Shown here: positions 57,465 to 64,000 of the stretch, in pieces
Numbering within the stretch: position 1 is the stretch's first letter
Layout of the letters: every line of letters begins with the position of its first letter
DNA from: Desulfococcus multivorans
Lineage (GTDB): Bacteria > Desulfobacterota > Desulfobacteria > Desulfobacterales > Desulfococcaceae
Length of the DNA stretch: 64,000 nt
Assembly: GCF_001854245.1 (NCBI RefSeq)
Contig: NZ_CP015381.1
Location: 3,011,001 to 3,075,000 of the forward strand
Direction of reading: 5' to 3'
Notes under the pieces: generated by a model
What the model was told of the DNA's origin: nothing
Seen by the model: the letters and a program-made list of their open reading frames with translations, nothing else
The model's database searches: none
Translations under genes and position numbers: made by a program

Positions 57465-58283
57465 GTGAACTGTGCGACATTGTTGACGGATTTTGGATTA
57501 TCCGATGAATACGTCGGGGTCATGAAAGGCGTCATTCTGACGCTTCATCCGACCGCCACAATCATCGATATCAGCCATGACATCCCGCCCCAGGACGTTT
57601 CCGCGGCCGCGCGAATGATCCGGGCCGCTTTCCGCTATTTTCCGGAGAAGACCGTGCATGTCTGTGTCATCGATCCGGGAGTAGGCACTGACAGGCATAT
57701 TCTGGCGGCCAATGCGGGCGGCCACCGTTTTATCGCTCCGGATAACGGCATTCTTTTCCCCCTGCTTCAGGAAGCGGCGGTCGAGACCCTCGTTCGCGTC
57801 GACAATTCCGATTTTTTCCTCCCAAAGGTCAGTCATACCTTCCATGGTCGGGACATCTTCGCTCCGGTAGCGGCCCATTTGCTTCGGGGCGTGTCCACCG
57901 AAGCCCTGGGTCCCCCGATTTCGCTTCAGCAGATGGTCCCCATCGAGCTTTCGGCACCTCGAAGATTTCCCGATGGAACCCTCGTGGGCACCGTCATCGG
58001 GGCCGACCGTTTCGGCAACCTTCTAACCGACATCCACCACCTTGATCTGGACCGGCTGGCACCATCGGGGGCGCCCTTTGAGATTCAGATCCGCGACATC
58101 AGGCTGCCGGGCCTTTCCCACGCCTATGGCGCTCCTGATGCGAAAAGGTGCCTTGCTTTGATCGGCAGCCGGGGTTATCTCGAAATCGCCGTCAGCGGCG
58201 GCAATGCTCACCAATGTCTGGACGTCGGAATCGGCGATGCGATTCATATCCGAAGACGAAAGGCGACGCCGTCAACACAGTGA
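57465..58283 (+). CDS. SAM hydrolase / SAM hydroxide adenosyltransferase (DUF62 family)
   Basis: This 272-residue protein of the fluorinase/chlorinase-related DUF62 family usually splits SAM with water or hydroxide into adenosine and methionine. It begins with the LLTDFGLSDEYVGVMKGVI motif and has VCVIDPGVGTDR, RFIAPDNGIL and TFHGRDIFAPVAAHL, then a C-terminal beta-barrel domain (GADRFGNLLTDI). No halide-specific extra loop was recognised. The start is GTG 57465, 14 bases after ruvB, so it may be co-transcribed with it. Confidence 0.9.
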   Translation: MNCATLLTDFGLSDEYVGVMKGVILTLHPTATIIDISHDIPPQDVSAAARMIRAAFRYFPEKTVHVCVIDPGVGTDRHILAANAGGHRFIAPDNGILFPLLQEAAVETLVRVDNSDFFLPKVSHTFHGRDIFAPVAAHLLRGVSTEALGPPISLQQMVPIELSAPRRFPDGTLVGTVIGADRFGNLLTDIHHLDLDRLAPSGAPFEIQIRDIRLPGLSHAYGAPDAKRCLALIGSRGYLEIAVSGGNAHQCLDVGIGDAIHIRRRKATPSTQ

Positions 58284-58292
58284 TGTTGATCC

Positions 58293-59084
58293 TCATCCTT
58301 TCGAAGATGCCCAATGAAATTCCGCCCACAACGGAAAATGATCGGATGGATAACGTCCGTCAACGGTATGGTAAATCACCTTGGCACAGTTCAGCCGAAG
58401 ATCGCCCCGATAGAGTATCCAATCAATGTGATCACCGATCCGGGCTCCTGAAAATCCGTGGTGCGTTGCCGGATAAGGCGGCTCGAAGGCGTTACGGAAT
58501 CGGCGCCCATCCGCCGTTCCCGCCTCCGGATCCCCCTCGATAAACACTTGGTGGCAGCGACTTTCCGGAGATGCATTGAAATCTCCCGTCAGAATCGTCG
58601 AGGCGTTGAGCTCCAGACGGTCAAGGCGATCCAGAATGACCGCCGCACTGTCGGCCTGCACCTCTTCGTTGAAATCGAAATGGGTATTGACGCAAACCAC
58701 CTGCCGCCCTTTTCTCTCGAAAACGGCCAGGGTGCATTGCCGAGGCCATCGGCTTTTTCGAAAACGGCTCGGGATATCCGGGGTGGGGCTCAGAAAAAAA
58801 TGGTCGACATGATGACACTGCCACGGTCGTCGATAAAAAATGATGTTGTTCTGCCAGAAGGGGGGCGCGGGGGTCCGCCGGCCCACGTGGTCATAATCGG
58901 GAAGCATTGCCGCCAGATCATCGGCCTGAAAATTGTTCACCTCTTGAAAGGCCTTGAAATCAGACGGATACTGTTCTATCAGAGCGGGGAACACCGCTTT
59001 CCTGAAACGCCAGGCGTTGGGCCCGTCATCTGCAAGACCGAATCGGATATTGAGCGAAAAGACCGAAATCGTATCCAGCGTCAT
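58293..59084 (-). CDS. endonuclease/exonuclease/phosphatase (EEP) family protein
   Basis: This 263-residue metal-dependent phosphodiesterase-like protein has VFSLNIRFGLADDG, an acidic metal site in FQEVNN, the catalytic NTHFDFN motif, GDFNASPES and a C-terminal PSDHFPL. All these are core EEP motifs. The substrate is unclear: nucleases, sphingomyelinases and phosphatases share the fold, and there is no signal peptide. Its start overlaps the CYTH gene stop by 4 bases, so they form a two-gene unit. Confidence 0.88.
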   Translation of the reverse strand: MTLDTISVFSLNIRFGLADDGPNAWRFRKAVFPALIEQYPSDFKAFQEVNNFQADDLAAMLPDYDHVGRRTPAPPFWQNNIIFYRRPWQCHHVDHFFLSPTPDIPSRFRKSRWPRQCTLAVFERKGRQVVCVNTHFDFNEEVQADSAAVILDRLDRLELNASTILTGDFNASPESRCHQVFIEGDPEAGTADGRRFRNAFEPPYPATHHGFSGARIGDHIDWILYRGDLRLNCAKVIYHTVDGRYPSDHFPLWAEFHWASSKG

Positions 59085-59749
59085 GACGTCAAGTGCTCCG
59101 GCCGCTGTCGACTGGATTCAAACCGGCGGATATGAACTGAAAGATCCTCCGGCGTTGTGCCGCCGGAGAACCCTCGGAATTGATCGAATGTTACATCGGA
59201 AAAGGGCAGTTCCAAGGCCGTCCTCAGTTGGGCGAAAATGCCCAGATAGGTTTCGAGAATCCGTCGATCCCAGTCGAGGCCGATGCGATCGGCCAGCCCG
59301 GGGATGGTCTCCCGTTTCCCCTCGATTTCGAGAAATTCTCCAAATGGCAGGGTATCCATGCAGATAAGGCACTCCCCCATCACGAATGTCTCCCGCCATT
59401 TCTCGTAAATCTGGACAGGATGAAATCCAAGGGCTTCGAGAATCTGTGTCGTGACGGCAAAGTCACTGACCTCGATCTCGAGTTCCTCGAATATCTTAAA
59501 CCGCTCCCGGTCCTGAGCCGAGATGCCGGGAACTTCCGATTTGAAGGTCAATCTGGCACGGCGGTCTTTTCGTAACCGCAACAGGGCGTTCCGCTCCAAA
59601 AGGCTGTTTGCCTTATCTTCGAAACGAATATTTCGCTCAAAGATTCGACCGTCGGAACGCCCCCCCAACACTTCAATACGATCCAGAATCTCACCGCGAG
59701 AAAGCAGGCTCGGATCCAGGTAAAACTTGACTTCGATTTCAAGGGACAT
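59081..59749 (-). CDS. CYTH domain protein (class IV adenylate cyclase/triphosphatase-like)
   Basis: This 222-residue CYTH-fold protein begins with the SLEIEVKFYL motif (ExExK) and has FEDKANSLLERNALLRLRKD, RLTFKSEV and a C-terminal LEIEGKRETI. These are residues that line the acidic and basic tunnel of CYTH phosphatases and class IV adenylate cyclases. It probably acts on a triphosphate or thiamine triphosphate-like substrate; cyclase activity cannot be assigned. The last codons of this gene overlap the EEP gene, suggesting related nucleotide or phosphate metabolism. Confidence 0.85.
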   Translation of the reverse strand: MSLEIEVKFYLDPSLLSRGEILDRIEVLGGRSDGRIFERNIRFEDKANSLLERNALLRLRKDRRARLTFKSEVPGISAQDRERFKIFEELEIEVSDFAVTTQILEALGFHPVQIYEKWRETFVMGECLICMDTLPFGEFLEIEGKRETIPGLADRIGLDWDRRILETYLGIFAQLRTALELPFSDVTFDQFRGFSGGTTPEDLSVHIRRFESSRQRPEHLTS

Positions 59750-59970
59750 TAAAAATGTTTCCTGTGCATTATGGATAGCAAGATAAAAGATTCCGATGGA
59801 GCCATTGACGCTCCGATCGCACCAGCGGCCGATGGATATGGCCTTCCTGCCGTAACGCCCATCCGTATCGCCCGTTTTTCGGTCGAAAATCCGTTTACAA
59901 GTTCAGCAAAGTTTAGTAAAGGCGAAACGTCATGTCAATTCCCGGATGATAGTGGGGGCATTATTTTTTA

Positions 59971-59999
59971 TTGACAATATGCAAGTCTTATTCTATGTA
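59971..59999 (+). promoter_or_regulatory. candidate promoter of rplM-rpsI
   Basis: A perfect TTGACA -35 at 59971-59976 is followed after 17 bases by TATGTA at 59994-59999. The region is AT-rich, in contrast to the GC-rich genes around it. The L13 start lies 35 bases further on. Confidence 0.5.
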
Positions 60000-60034
60000 T
60001 ATCTGATTATATAAATGACAGGGAGTGGAATACG

Positions 60035-60469
60035 GTGAAAAAATATACATATAGCGCCAAAGAATCAGACAAGATCGGCAAATGGTATGTCGTCGATGCC
60101 AACGGCATCGTATTGGGCAGATTGGCAAGCAGAATCGCACATCGAATCCGCGGCAAGCATCATCCATTGTTTACACCCCATGTGGATACCGGCGATAATA
60201 TCGTCGTTATCAATGCGGACAAGATCGTCCTGACCGGCCGCAAAATGGAGCAGAAAACCTACTACCGGCACAGCGGTTATACCGGCGGACTGACGGCGAC
60301 CACTGCCAAAGAATTGCTGAACAAAAAACCGGAGGACATCATCCGCTTCGCCGTCAAGGGAATGCTGCCCAAGAACAGACTGGGTAAACGGTTGATCAAA
60401 AAGCTGAAGGTGTATTCCGGCAGCGATCATCCACACACCGCGCAGCAACCCGAGGTTCTGGAATTCTGA
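60035..60469 (+). CDS. rplM: 50S ribosomal protein L13
   Basis: This 144-residue large-subunit protein is needed early in ribosome assembly. The sequence has the family pattern: [39 protein letters not shown], then [13 protein letters not shown] and [22 protein letters not shown]. The start is GTG 60035, preceded by GGGAG. rpsI follows 56 bases downstream, the near-universal rplM-rpsI pairing. Confidence 0.97.
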   Translation: MKKYTYSAKESDKIGKWYVVDANGIVLGRLASRIAHRIRGKHHPLFTPHVDTGDNIVVINADKIVLTGRKMEQKTYYRHSGYTGGLTATTAKELLNKKPEDIIRFAVKGMLPKNRLGKRLIKKLKVYSGSDHPHTAQQPEVLEF

Positions 60470-60525
60470 TTCAAATCTGAAGATCCCTTGTTTAAAATCA
60501 CTGATCCAATCGATTGAGGCAATTC

Positions 60526-60921
60526 ATGGAAAAAGAAACGGTTTTTTACGCAACAGGAAGACGCAAAACGGCAGTAGCCAGAACCTGGATAAAACCCGGC
60601 AGAGGGAAGATCCTGATCAACAACCGGGAAATCGGGGATTACATTCCAACGGAATCGATGCGGCTGACCCTGATCCAACCGCTTAACATCACCAATAATA
60701 TAGACAGCTTTGACATCAACGTCACCGTGTCCGGAGGGGGTATATCGGGACAGGTCGGCGCGATTCGTCATGGCCTGACGCGGGCGCTCATCGAGATGGA
60801 TCCGGATTTGAGACCGATTCTGAAAAAAGCAGGTTTTGTGAAACGCGATCCTCGGGTCAAGGAGCGGAAAAAATACGGTCAGAAAGGTGCAAGAGCGCGC
60901 TTCCAGTTCTCGAAACGGTAG
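60526..60921 (+). CDS. rpsI: 30S ribosomal protein S9
   Basis: This 131-residue small-subunit protein ends in the tRNA-contacting [11 protein letters not shown] tail. It has the [18 protein letters not shown] opening, [19 protein letters not shown] and [31 protein letters not shown] 60526 is preceded by GAGG; a TTG at 60514 in frame is not needed. A strong terminator lies 34 bases after the stop. Confidence 0.97.
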   Translation: MEKETVFYATGRRKTAVARTWIKPGRGKILINNREIGDYIPTESMRLTLIQPLNITNNIDSFDINVTVSGGGISGQVGAIRHGLTRALIEMDPDLRPILKKAGFVKRDPRVKERKKYGQKGARARFQFSKR

Positions 60922-60954
60922 TCTCTTCTTACACCCTTCGTTCTTCGTTTCTCC

Positions 60955-60989
60955 AAGGGAGCAGATATCATATTCTGCTCCCTTTTTTT
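60955..60989 (+). terminator. intrinsic terminator after rpsI
   Basis: AAGGGAGCAGA and TCTGCTCCCTT form an 11-bp stem with an 8-base loop, followed by a T-run at 60983-60989. It ends the rplM-rpsI operon. Confidence 0.92.
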
Positions 60990-61027
60990 GCCGCACCCAC
61001 CAAGGGAAAAAACGCCGTCGGTCCGAC

Positions 61028-61261
61028 CTATCGGTCTCGCTTTTTCCATACCGGCGACCGCTTTTCCAGAAAGGCGGAGATGCCTTCCCCGGCATCCATG
61101 TCCATGCTGTTGACCACCATGGATTCCGTCGCATAACGATAAGCCGCAGCCTCTGCCAGATCGATCTGGGCATAGAATGCCCGCTTCCCAAATCCAAGGG
61201 TATACCCGCTGTATTGCGCCAGTTCGGCGGCCCATTGTTCGGTTTCCGTCGACAGTTGAAG
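61028..61261 (-). pseudogene. C-terminal remnant of an enoyl-CoA hydratase/isomerase family gene
   Basis: Translated on the minus strand, this frame ends at a TAG (61028-61030). It reads LQLSTETEQWAAELAQYSG, then GKRAFYAQIDLAEAAAYRYA, then GEGISAFLEKRSPVW. That is the conserved C-terminus of crotonase-family enoyl-CoA hydratases (final helix, trimerisation end). No start codon or N-terminal two-thirds with the oxyanion-hole loops is present; the region upstream is the terminator of the repetitive-protein gene. It is a deletion remnant of about 77 codons. Base composition is like that of its neighbours. Confidence 0.75.
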
Positions 61262-61271
61262 GGGAAATATA

Positions 61272-61317
61272 AAAAGCGAATTGCAGTCGCGGAAAACCGG
61301 GCCTGCAATTCGCTTTT
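61272..61317 (-). terminator. intrinsic terminator of the repetitive membrane protein gene
   Basis: On the minus strand AAAAGCGAATTGCAG and CTGCAATTCGCTTTT form a perfect 15-bp stem around a 16-base loop, followed by TTTTTATA. It lies 25 bases after the stop codon at 61343. Because of the flanking A- and T-runs it could act in both directions. Confidence 0.9.
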
Positions 61318-61342
61318 GTGTACAGCGGTCTGATGCGATACC

Positions 61343-63325
61343 TCAGATGGTCATTTCAGATTTTCCGTCTTCAGATATCGTTTCCGTAGAATGTTGATCC
61401 GGAACGGAGGCCCCGGGTTCAGGTGCCTGTTCAGGGGCTGCCGTCCCGGGTGCGGCGCCGGTAATCGCCTGGGCCCCGTCCAGGATACCCTTGACGGTCT
61501 CAAGCCGTTTTTCAACGATCAAAGCTTGTTGCTCGGTCAAATCGAGGGCCGCAGCCTCCTGAAGGATCTCGAGGGCTTTTTGAAGATCCGCCGGGCCTCC
61601 CTTGGCAATCGCCGCATCAGCCCTGAAAAGCGTCTCCATGAAAGAGACCCTGATCAGCCGCGTTTCCACCGCATTCCGATATTCATCGTTAAAGGCAAAA
61701 GTCTGCGCTTCCATCAGGTATGAATGGATCTGCTCAAGGTCTGGCGCCTCCTCTGCGAAGAGTGCGTCGGCTTTTGAAATATAATGGTCCAGGATCAGTG
61801 TGAGCGCTTCCGTCCGGGTATAGACATCCTTGAGGGCAGACGGCATGGACATTCCGGAAAGCTTGGCAATCCGAACTGTTCCAACCGGAGAGAATCGGCC
61901 CTTCCACACCGCCAATGCATCGCCGTCGGATCTCAGGTAATATCGGGAGTGGTTTGAGAAACTGGCAGCCACGATCAAGGTAAAAACGACCGCCAGACAG
62001 GCAACCGTATACCGGACGGCTTTTTCCACTGGATCGGCCTTTTTTTTCGCCCTTGCCTTCTCCTCGGCGGCTTTCCGCTCCGCCTCGGCCTTCTCGGCGG
62101 CAGCCTTCTCCTCGGCAGCTTTCCGCTCCGCCTCGGCCTTCTCGGCGGCAGCCTTCTCCTCGGCGGCTTTCCGCTCCGCCTCGGCCTTCTCGGCGGCAGC
62201 CTTCTCCTCGGCGGCTTTCCGCTCCGCCTCGGCCTTCTCGGCGGCAGCCTTCTCCTCGGCGGCTTTCCGCTCCGCCTCGGCCTTCTCGGCGGCAGCCTTC
62301 TCCTCAGCGGCTTTCCGCTCCGCCTCGGCCTTCTCGGCGGCAGCCTTCTCCTCAGCGGCTTTCCGCTCCGCCTCGGCCTTCTCGGCCAGCTCTGCAAAAT
62401 CAAAATCGAATTTCCGGCTCAAAATCTCCCGCATGCGGCTGTCGCCTTCATCGATACGGGGCGGCGCCGAAAAACCCGCCGCGTAGTCTGCGTCCTTCGG
62501 CGCTGCATACAGATGCTCCGGCTGCCACCGGTCAAACTTCAGCCGCAGAAGCTCGGCTGTCGTGCGCTTCGGCTTCGGCGGCTTCGACACCGCCGCAAAA
62601 TCGAAATCGAATTTCCGGCTCAAAATATCCCGCATGCGGCTGTCGCCTTCATCGATACGGGGCGGCGCCGAAAAACCCGCCGCGTAGTCTGCGTCCTTCG
62701 GCGCTGCATACAGATGCTCCGGCTGCCACCGGTCAAACTTCAGCCGCAGAAGCTCGGCTGTCGTGCGCCTCGGCTTCGGCGGCTTCGACACCGCCGCAAA
62801 ATCGAAATCGAATTTCCGGCTCAAAATATCCCGCATGCGGCTGTCGCCTTCATCGATACGGGGCGGCGCCGAAAAACCCGCCGCGTAGTCTGCGTCCTTC
62901 GGCGCTGCATACAGATGCTCCGGCTGCCACCGGTCAAACTTCAGCCGCAGAAGCTCGGCTGTCGTGCGCCTCGGCTTCGGCGGCTTCGACACCGCCGCAA
63001 AATCGAAATCGAATTTCCGGCTCAAAATATCCCGCATGCGGCTGTCGCCTTCATCGATACGGGGCGGCGCCGAAAAACCCGCCGCGTAGTCTGCGTCCTT
63101 CGGCGCTGCATACAGATGCTCCGGCTGCCACCGGTCAAATTTTCTCATCAGCAGATCATTTGAAGACGGATTTTTCTGTTTTACGGTTGTTTTTTTCCCC
63201 GCCGTCGCCGTTTTCGCCGCCGGCGTTTTTTTACCGCCCTGCCTGGCACCTGCACTCATGGTCTTTTTTTTCTTCGCGACGGTCTTCTTTTTGGAGGTTG
63301 ATTTTACCGTTGTTTTTTTTGCCAT
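61343..63325 (-). CDS. repetitive Lys-rich membrane protein of unknown function
   Basis: This is a 660-residue protein that I do not recognise. From the N-terminus it has a Lys/Ala/Thr-rich segment (1-55, histone H1-like, many KKTT/KKK) and four tandem 67-residue units (RWQPEHLYAAPKDADYAAG, DEGDSRMRDILSRKFDFDF). Seven copies of a 16-residue unit (AEAERKAAEEKAAAEK) follow, predicted as a long coiled helix, then one membrane segment (about 440-462, VACLAVVFTLIVAASF). A C-terminal helical, TPR-like domain of about 190 residues would be periplasmic. No signal peptide is present, so the repeat part should be cytoplasmic. ATG 63325 is preceded by GAGGG. DNA repeats are nearly identical, so copy number may vary. 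Confidence 0.8.
   Translation of the reverse strand: MAKKTTVKSTSKKKTVAKKKKTMSAGARQGGKKTPAAKTATAGKKTTVKQKNPSSNDLLMRKFDRWQPEHLYAAPKDADYAAGFSAPPRIDEGDSRMRDILSRKFDFDFAAVSKPPKPRRTTAELLRLKFDRWQPEHLYAAPKDADYAAGFSAPPRIDEGDSRMRDILSRKFDFDFAAVSKPPKPRRTTAELLRLKFDRWQPEHLYAAPKDADYAAGFSAPPRIDEGDSRMRDILSRKFDFDFAAVSKPPKPKRTTAELLRLKFDRWQPEHLYAAPKDADYAAGFSAPPRIDEGDSRMREILSRKFDFDFAELAEKAEAERKAAEEKAAAEKAEAERKAAEEKAAAEKAEAERKAAEEKAAAEKAEAERKAAEEKAAAEKAEAERKAAEEKAAAEKAEAERKAAEEKAAAEKAEAERKAAEEKARAKKKADPVEKAVRYTVACLAVVFTLIVAASFSNHSRYYLRSDGDALAVWKGRFSPVGTVRIAKLSGMSMPSALKDVYTRTEALTLILDHYISKADALFAEEAPDLEQIHSYLMEAQTFAFNDEYRNAVETRLIRVSFMETLFRADAAIAKGGPADLQKALEILQEAAALDLTEQQALIVEKRLETVKGILDGAQAITGAAPGTAAPEQAPEPGASVPDQHSTETISEDGKSEMTI
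62060..62388 (-). repeat. seven tandem 48-bp coding repeats
   Basis: In-frame units encode the 16-residue AEAERKAAEEKAAAEK block about seven times, with only a few synonymous-type differences. The homogeneity suggests recent expansion by slippage or unequal exchange. Confidence 0.95.
62396..63144 (-). repeat. four tandem 201-bp coding repeats
   Basis: Near-identical units of 201 bp (67 residues), with matching positions at 62601, 62802 and 63003, lie between the Lys-rich N-terminus and the coiled region. The fourth lacks its linker and merges into the coiled repeat. Confidence 0.95.
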
Positions 63326-63468
63326 AAAAACCCTCTTTGCGTGTATAACCGGTTAAACAGAAAGAAAGCAGCCCATACATTGGTAATCATAACAAATTTG
63401 CAATTCGTTAATATAAGATCATGCTGATTTTGTAAACATTTTTTTCCCGGTCGGGGAATTCCTTCACC

Positions 63469-64000
63469 TCACAATCGGTAGGGAATTCTTTTATTCAACC
63501 GAATCCACTCCAACGTTATCACCACATCGAATACAAGAATTTCAACCCCCTCCTTCGCCGCAAGCCGCAGCCCCTCGCCATACTTCGGATCGATCTCATC
63601 CGCCGGGACAAAATACTCGGCGTCCATGCGCTGAATCAGGTAAAACATGACACATCTGTCGCCTTTTTTCGCCAACCGCCGAAGCTCCACCAGGTGTTTC
63701 AAGCCCCGAGCGGTGACGGCATCGGGAAAAGACGCCACTCCGTCTTGAACCCAGGTGCAGTTTTTCACCTCAACATAGCATCGGCCGCCCGCACCGTCGG
63801 ACAACAAAAGGTCAATTCGGCTGTTGCGGCCTACCGATGCCTCCCGTTGGACCGATGCATACCCCGAAAGCTCCTCGACAAGCCCCTGACCAATGGATGC
63901 CGCCACAAGACGGTTGGGGACCAATGTATTGACGCCGACCAGAGATGTCGGCATTCTGATTATTTCCCAGGTATACTTCAATTTTCGTTTCGGATTATCA
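63469..64000 (-). CDS. sfsA: SfsA family DNA/RNA-binding nuclease, partial
   Basis: This gene continues past the right edge; 177 codons are present. The visible part starts ..NPKRKLKYTWEIIRMPTSLVGVNTLVPNRLV and continues with SRIDLLL, CYVEVKNCTW, FPDAVTARGLKHLVEL, FYLIQR and YFVPADEIDP. That is the PD-(D/E)xK-like core of SfsA (sugar fermentation stimulation protein). Family members have about 230-240 residues, so roughly 60 N-terminal residues lie outside. The TTG at 63981 is not the true start, because homologous residues continue upstream of it. Confidence 0.9.
   Translation of the reverse strand, partial: DNPKRKLKYTWEIIRMPTSLVGVNTLVPNRLVAASIGQGLVEELSGYASVQREASVGRNSRIDLLLSDGAGGRCYVEVKNCTWVQDGVASFPDAVTARGLKHLVELRRLAKKGDRCVMFYLIQRMDAEYFVPADEIDPKYGEGLRLAAKEGVEILVFDVVITLEWIRLNKRIPYRL

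Noticed and set aside
59771-59974. 67-codon frame upstream of rplM
   Set aside because: It has no ribosome binding site, no family resemblance, and overlaps the likely rplM promoter.
62060-63144. Tandem repeats that could be mistaken for a CRISPR array or minisatellite
   Set aside because: The 48-bp and 201-bp units are multiples of three, stay in frame with a good start, membrane segment and terminator, and there are no unique spacers between repeats.
62053-63327. Long open frame on the plus strand (Arg/Pro/Ser-rich, 424 codons)
   Set aside because: It is the antisense shadow of the repetitive gene; codon periodicity, terminator and ribosome binding site all support the minus-strand frame.
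63440-63470. Hairpin after sfsA (ttcccggtcggggaa)
   Set aside because: On the sfsA strand the stem is followed by A bases, not T bases, so it does not qualify as an intrinsic terminator.

Overview
This window is a gene-dense, high-GC bacterial chromosome segment. It has a Gram-negative envelope (complete tol-pal set, RND/TolC efflux, TonB-dependent receptor, lipoproteins). Its anaerobic, fatty-acid and acyl-CoA based metabolism includes an acyl-CoA dehydrogenase, a CoA-transferase, a FadH-like flavin/Fe-S reductase and a three-subunit Wolinella-type succinate dehydrogenase/fumarate reductase. Together these suggest a Desulfobacterota (Desulfobacterales-like) organism. That placement is an inference: no rRNA and no dissimilatory sulfate-reduction gene is present. 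No tRNA, phage, integrase, complete insertion sequence or CRISPR array was seen.

Layout. 0-3.3 kb: acyl-CoA dehydrogenase and CoA-transferase. 3.5-7.6 kb: a thioesterase, a CnrHYX-like metal-sensing module (ZraP/Spy-like protein, ECF sigma factor, short membrane protein, membrane-anchored Spy/CnrX-like protein) and rtcA. 7.6-12.7 kb (minus): MFS, methyltransferase-DUF2284 fusion, a broken B12-type radical SAM gene and a second MFS. 12.9-20 kb: azlCD, larE plus a flavodoxin-like protein, GAF and Usp proteins, a disulfide oxidoreductase-thioredoxin reductase fusion and a YggS protein. 20-25.8 kb (minus): TolC-MFP-RND efflux operon. 25.9-34.2 kb (minus): subtilase, then TonB receptor, YfiR, hybrid kinase and diguanylate cyclase. 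34.3-40.9 kb: FadH-like reductase, NAD(P)HX repair enzyme, cobalamin adenosyltransferase with an adjacent flavin reductase, and a glycosyltransferase. 41.1-45.2 kb: a divergent ATP sulfurylase-APS kinase fusion, manC and a Cys-cluster protein. 45.3-49.3 kb (minus): HD phosphohydrolase and sdhCAB. 49.5-55 kb: tolQRAB-pal-cpoB. 55-58.3 kb: ruvCAB and a SAM hydrolase-like gene. 58.3-64 kb: EEP and CYTH proteins, rplM-rpsI, an enoyl-CoA hydratase remnant, a strikingly repetitive Lys-rich membrane protein, and a partial sfsA.

The most unusual features are a dispersed family of hairpin-forming, MITE-like elements (short form about 85-90 bp, long form about 240 bp, ends reading actcaactttcga), one of which starts exactly at the ruvA stop codon and separates ruvA from ruvB. 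A second palindromic repeat is nested in two decayed copies. Also notable are the 660-residue membrane protein built from four 67-residue and seven 16-residue repeats, the CnrHYX-like module, the ATP-sulfurylase domain lacking canonical active-site motifs, the reductase-cobalamin adenosyltransferase pair, and two degraded genes (radical SAM, enoyl-CoA hydratase).
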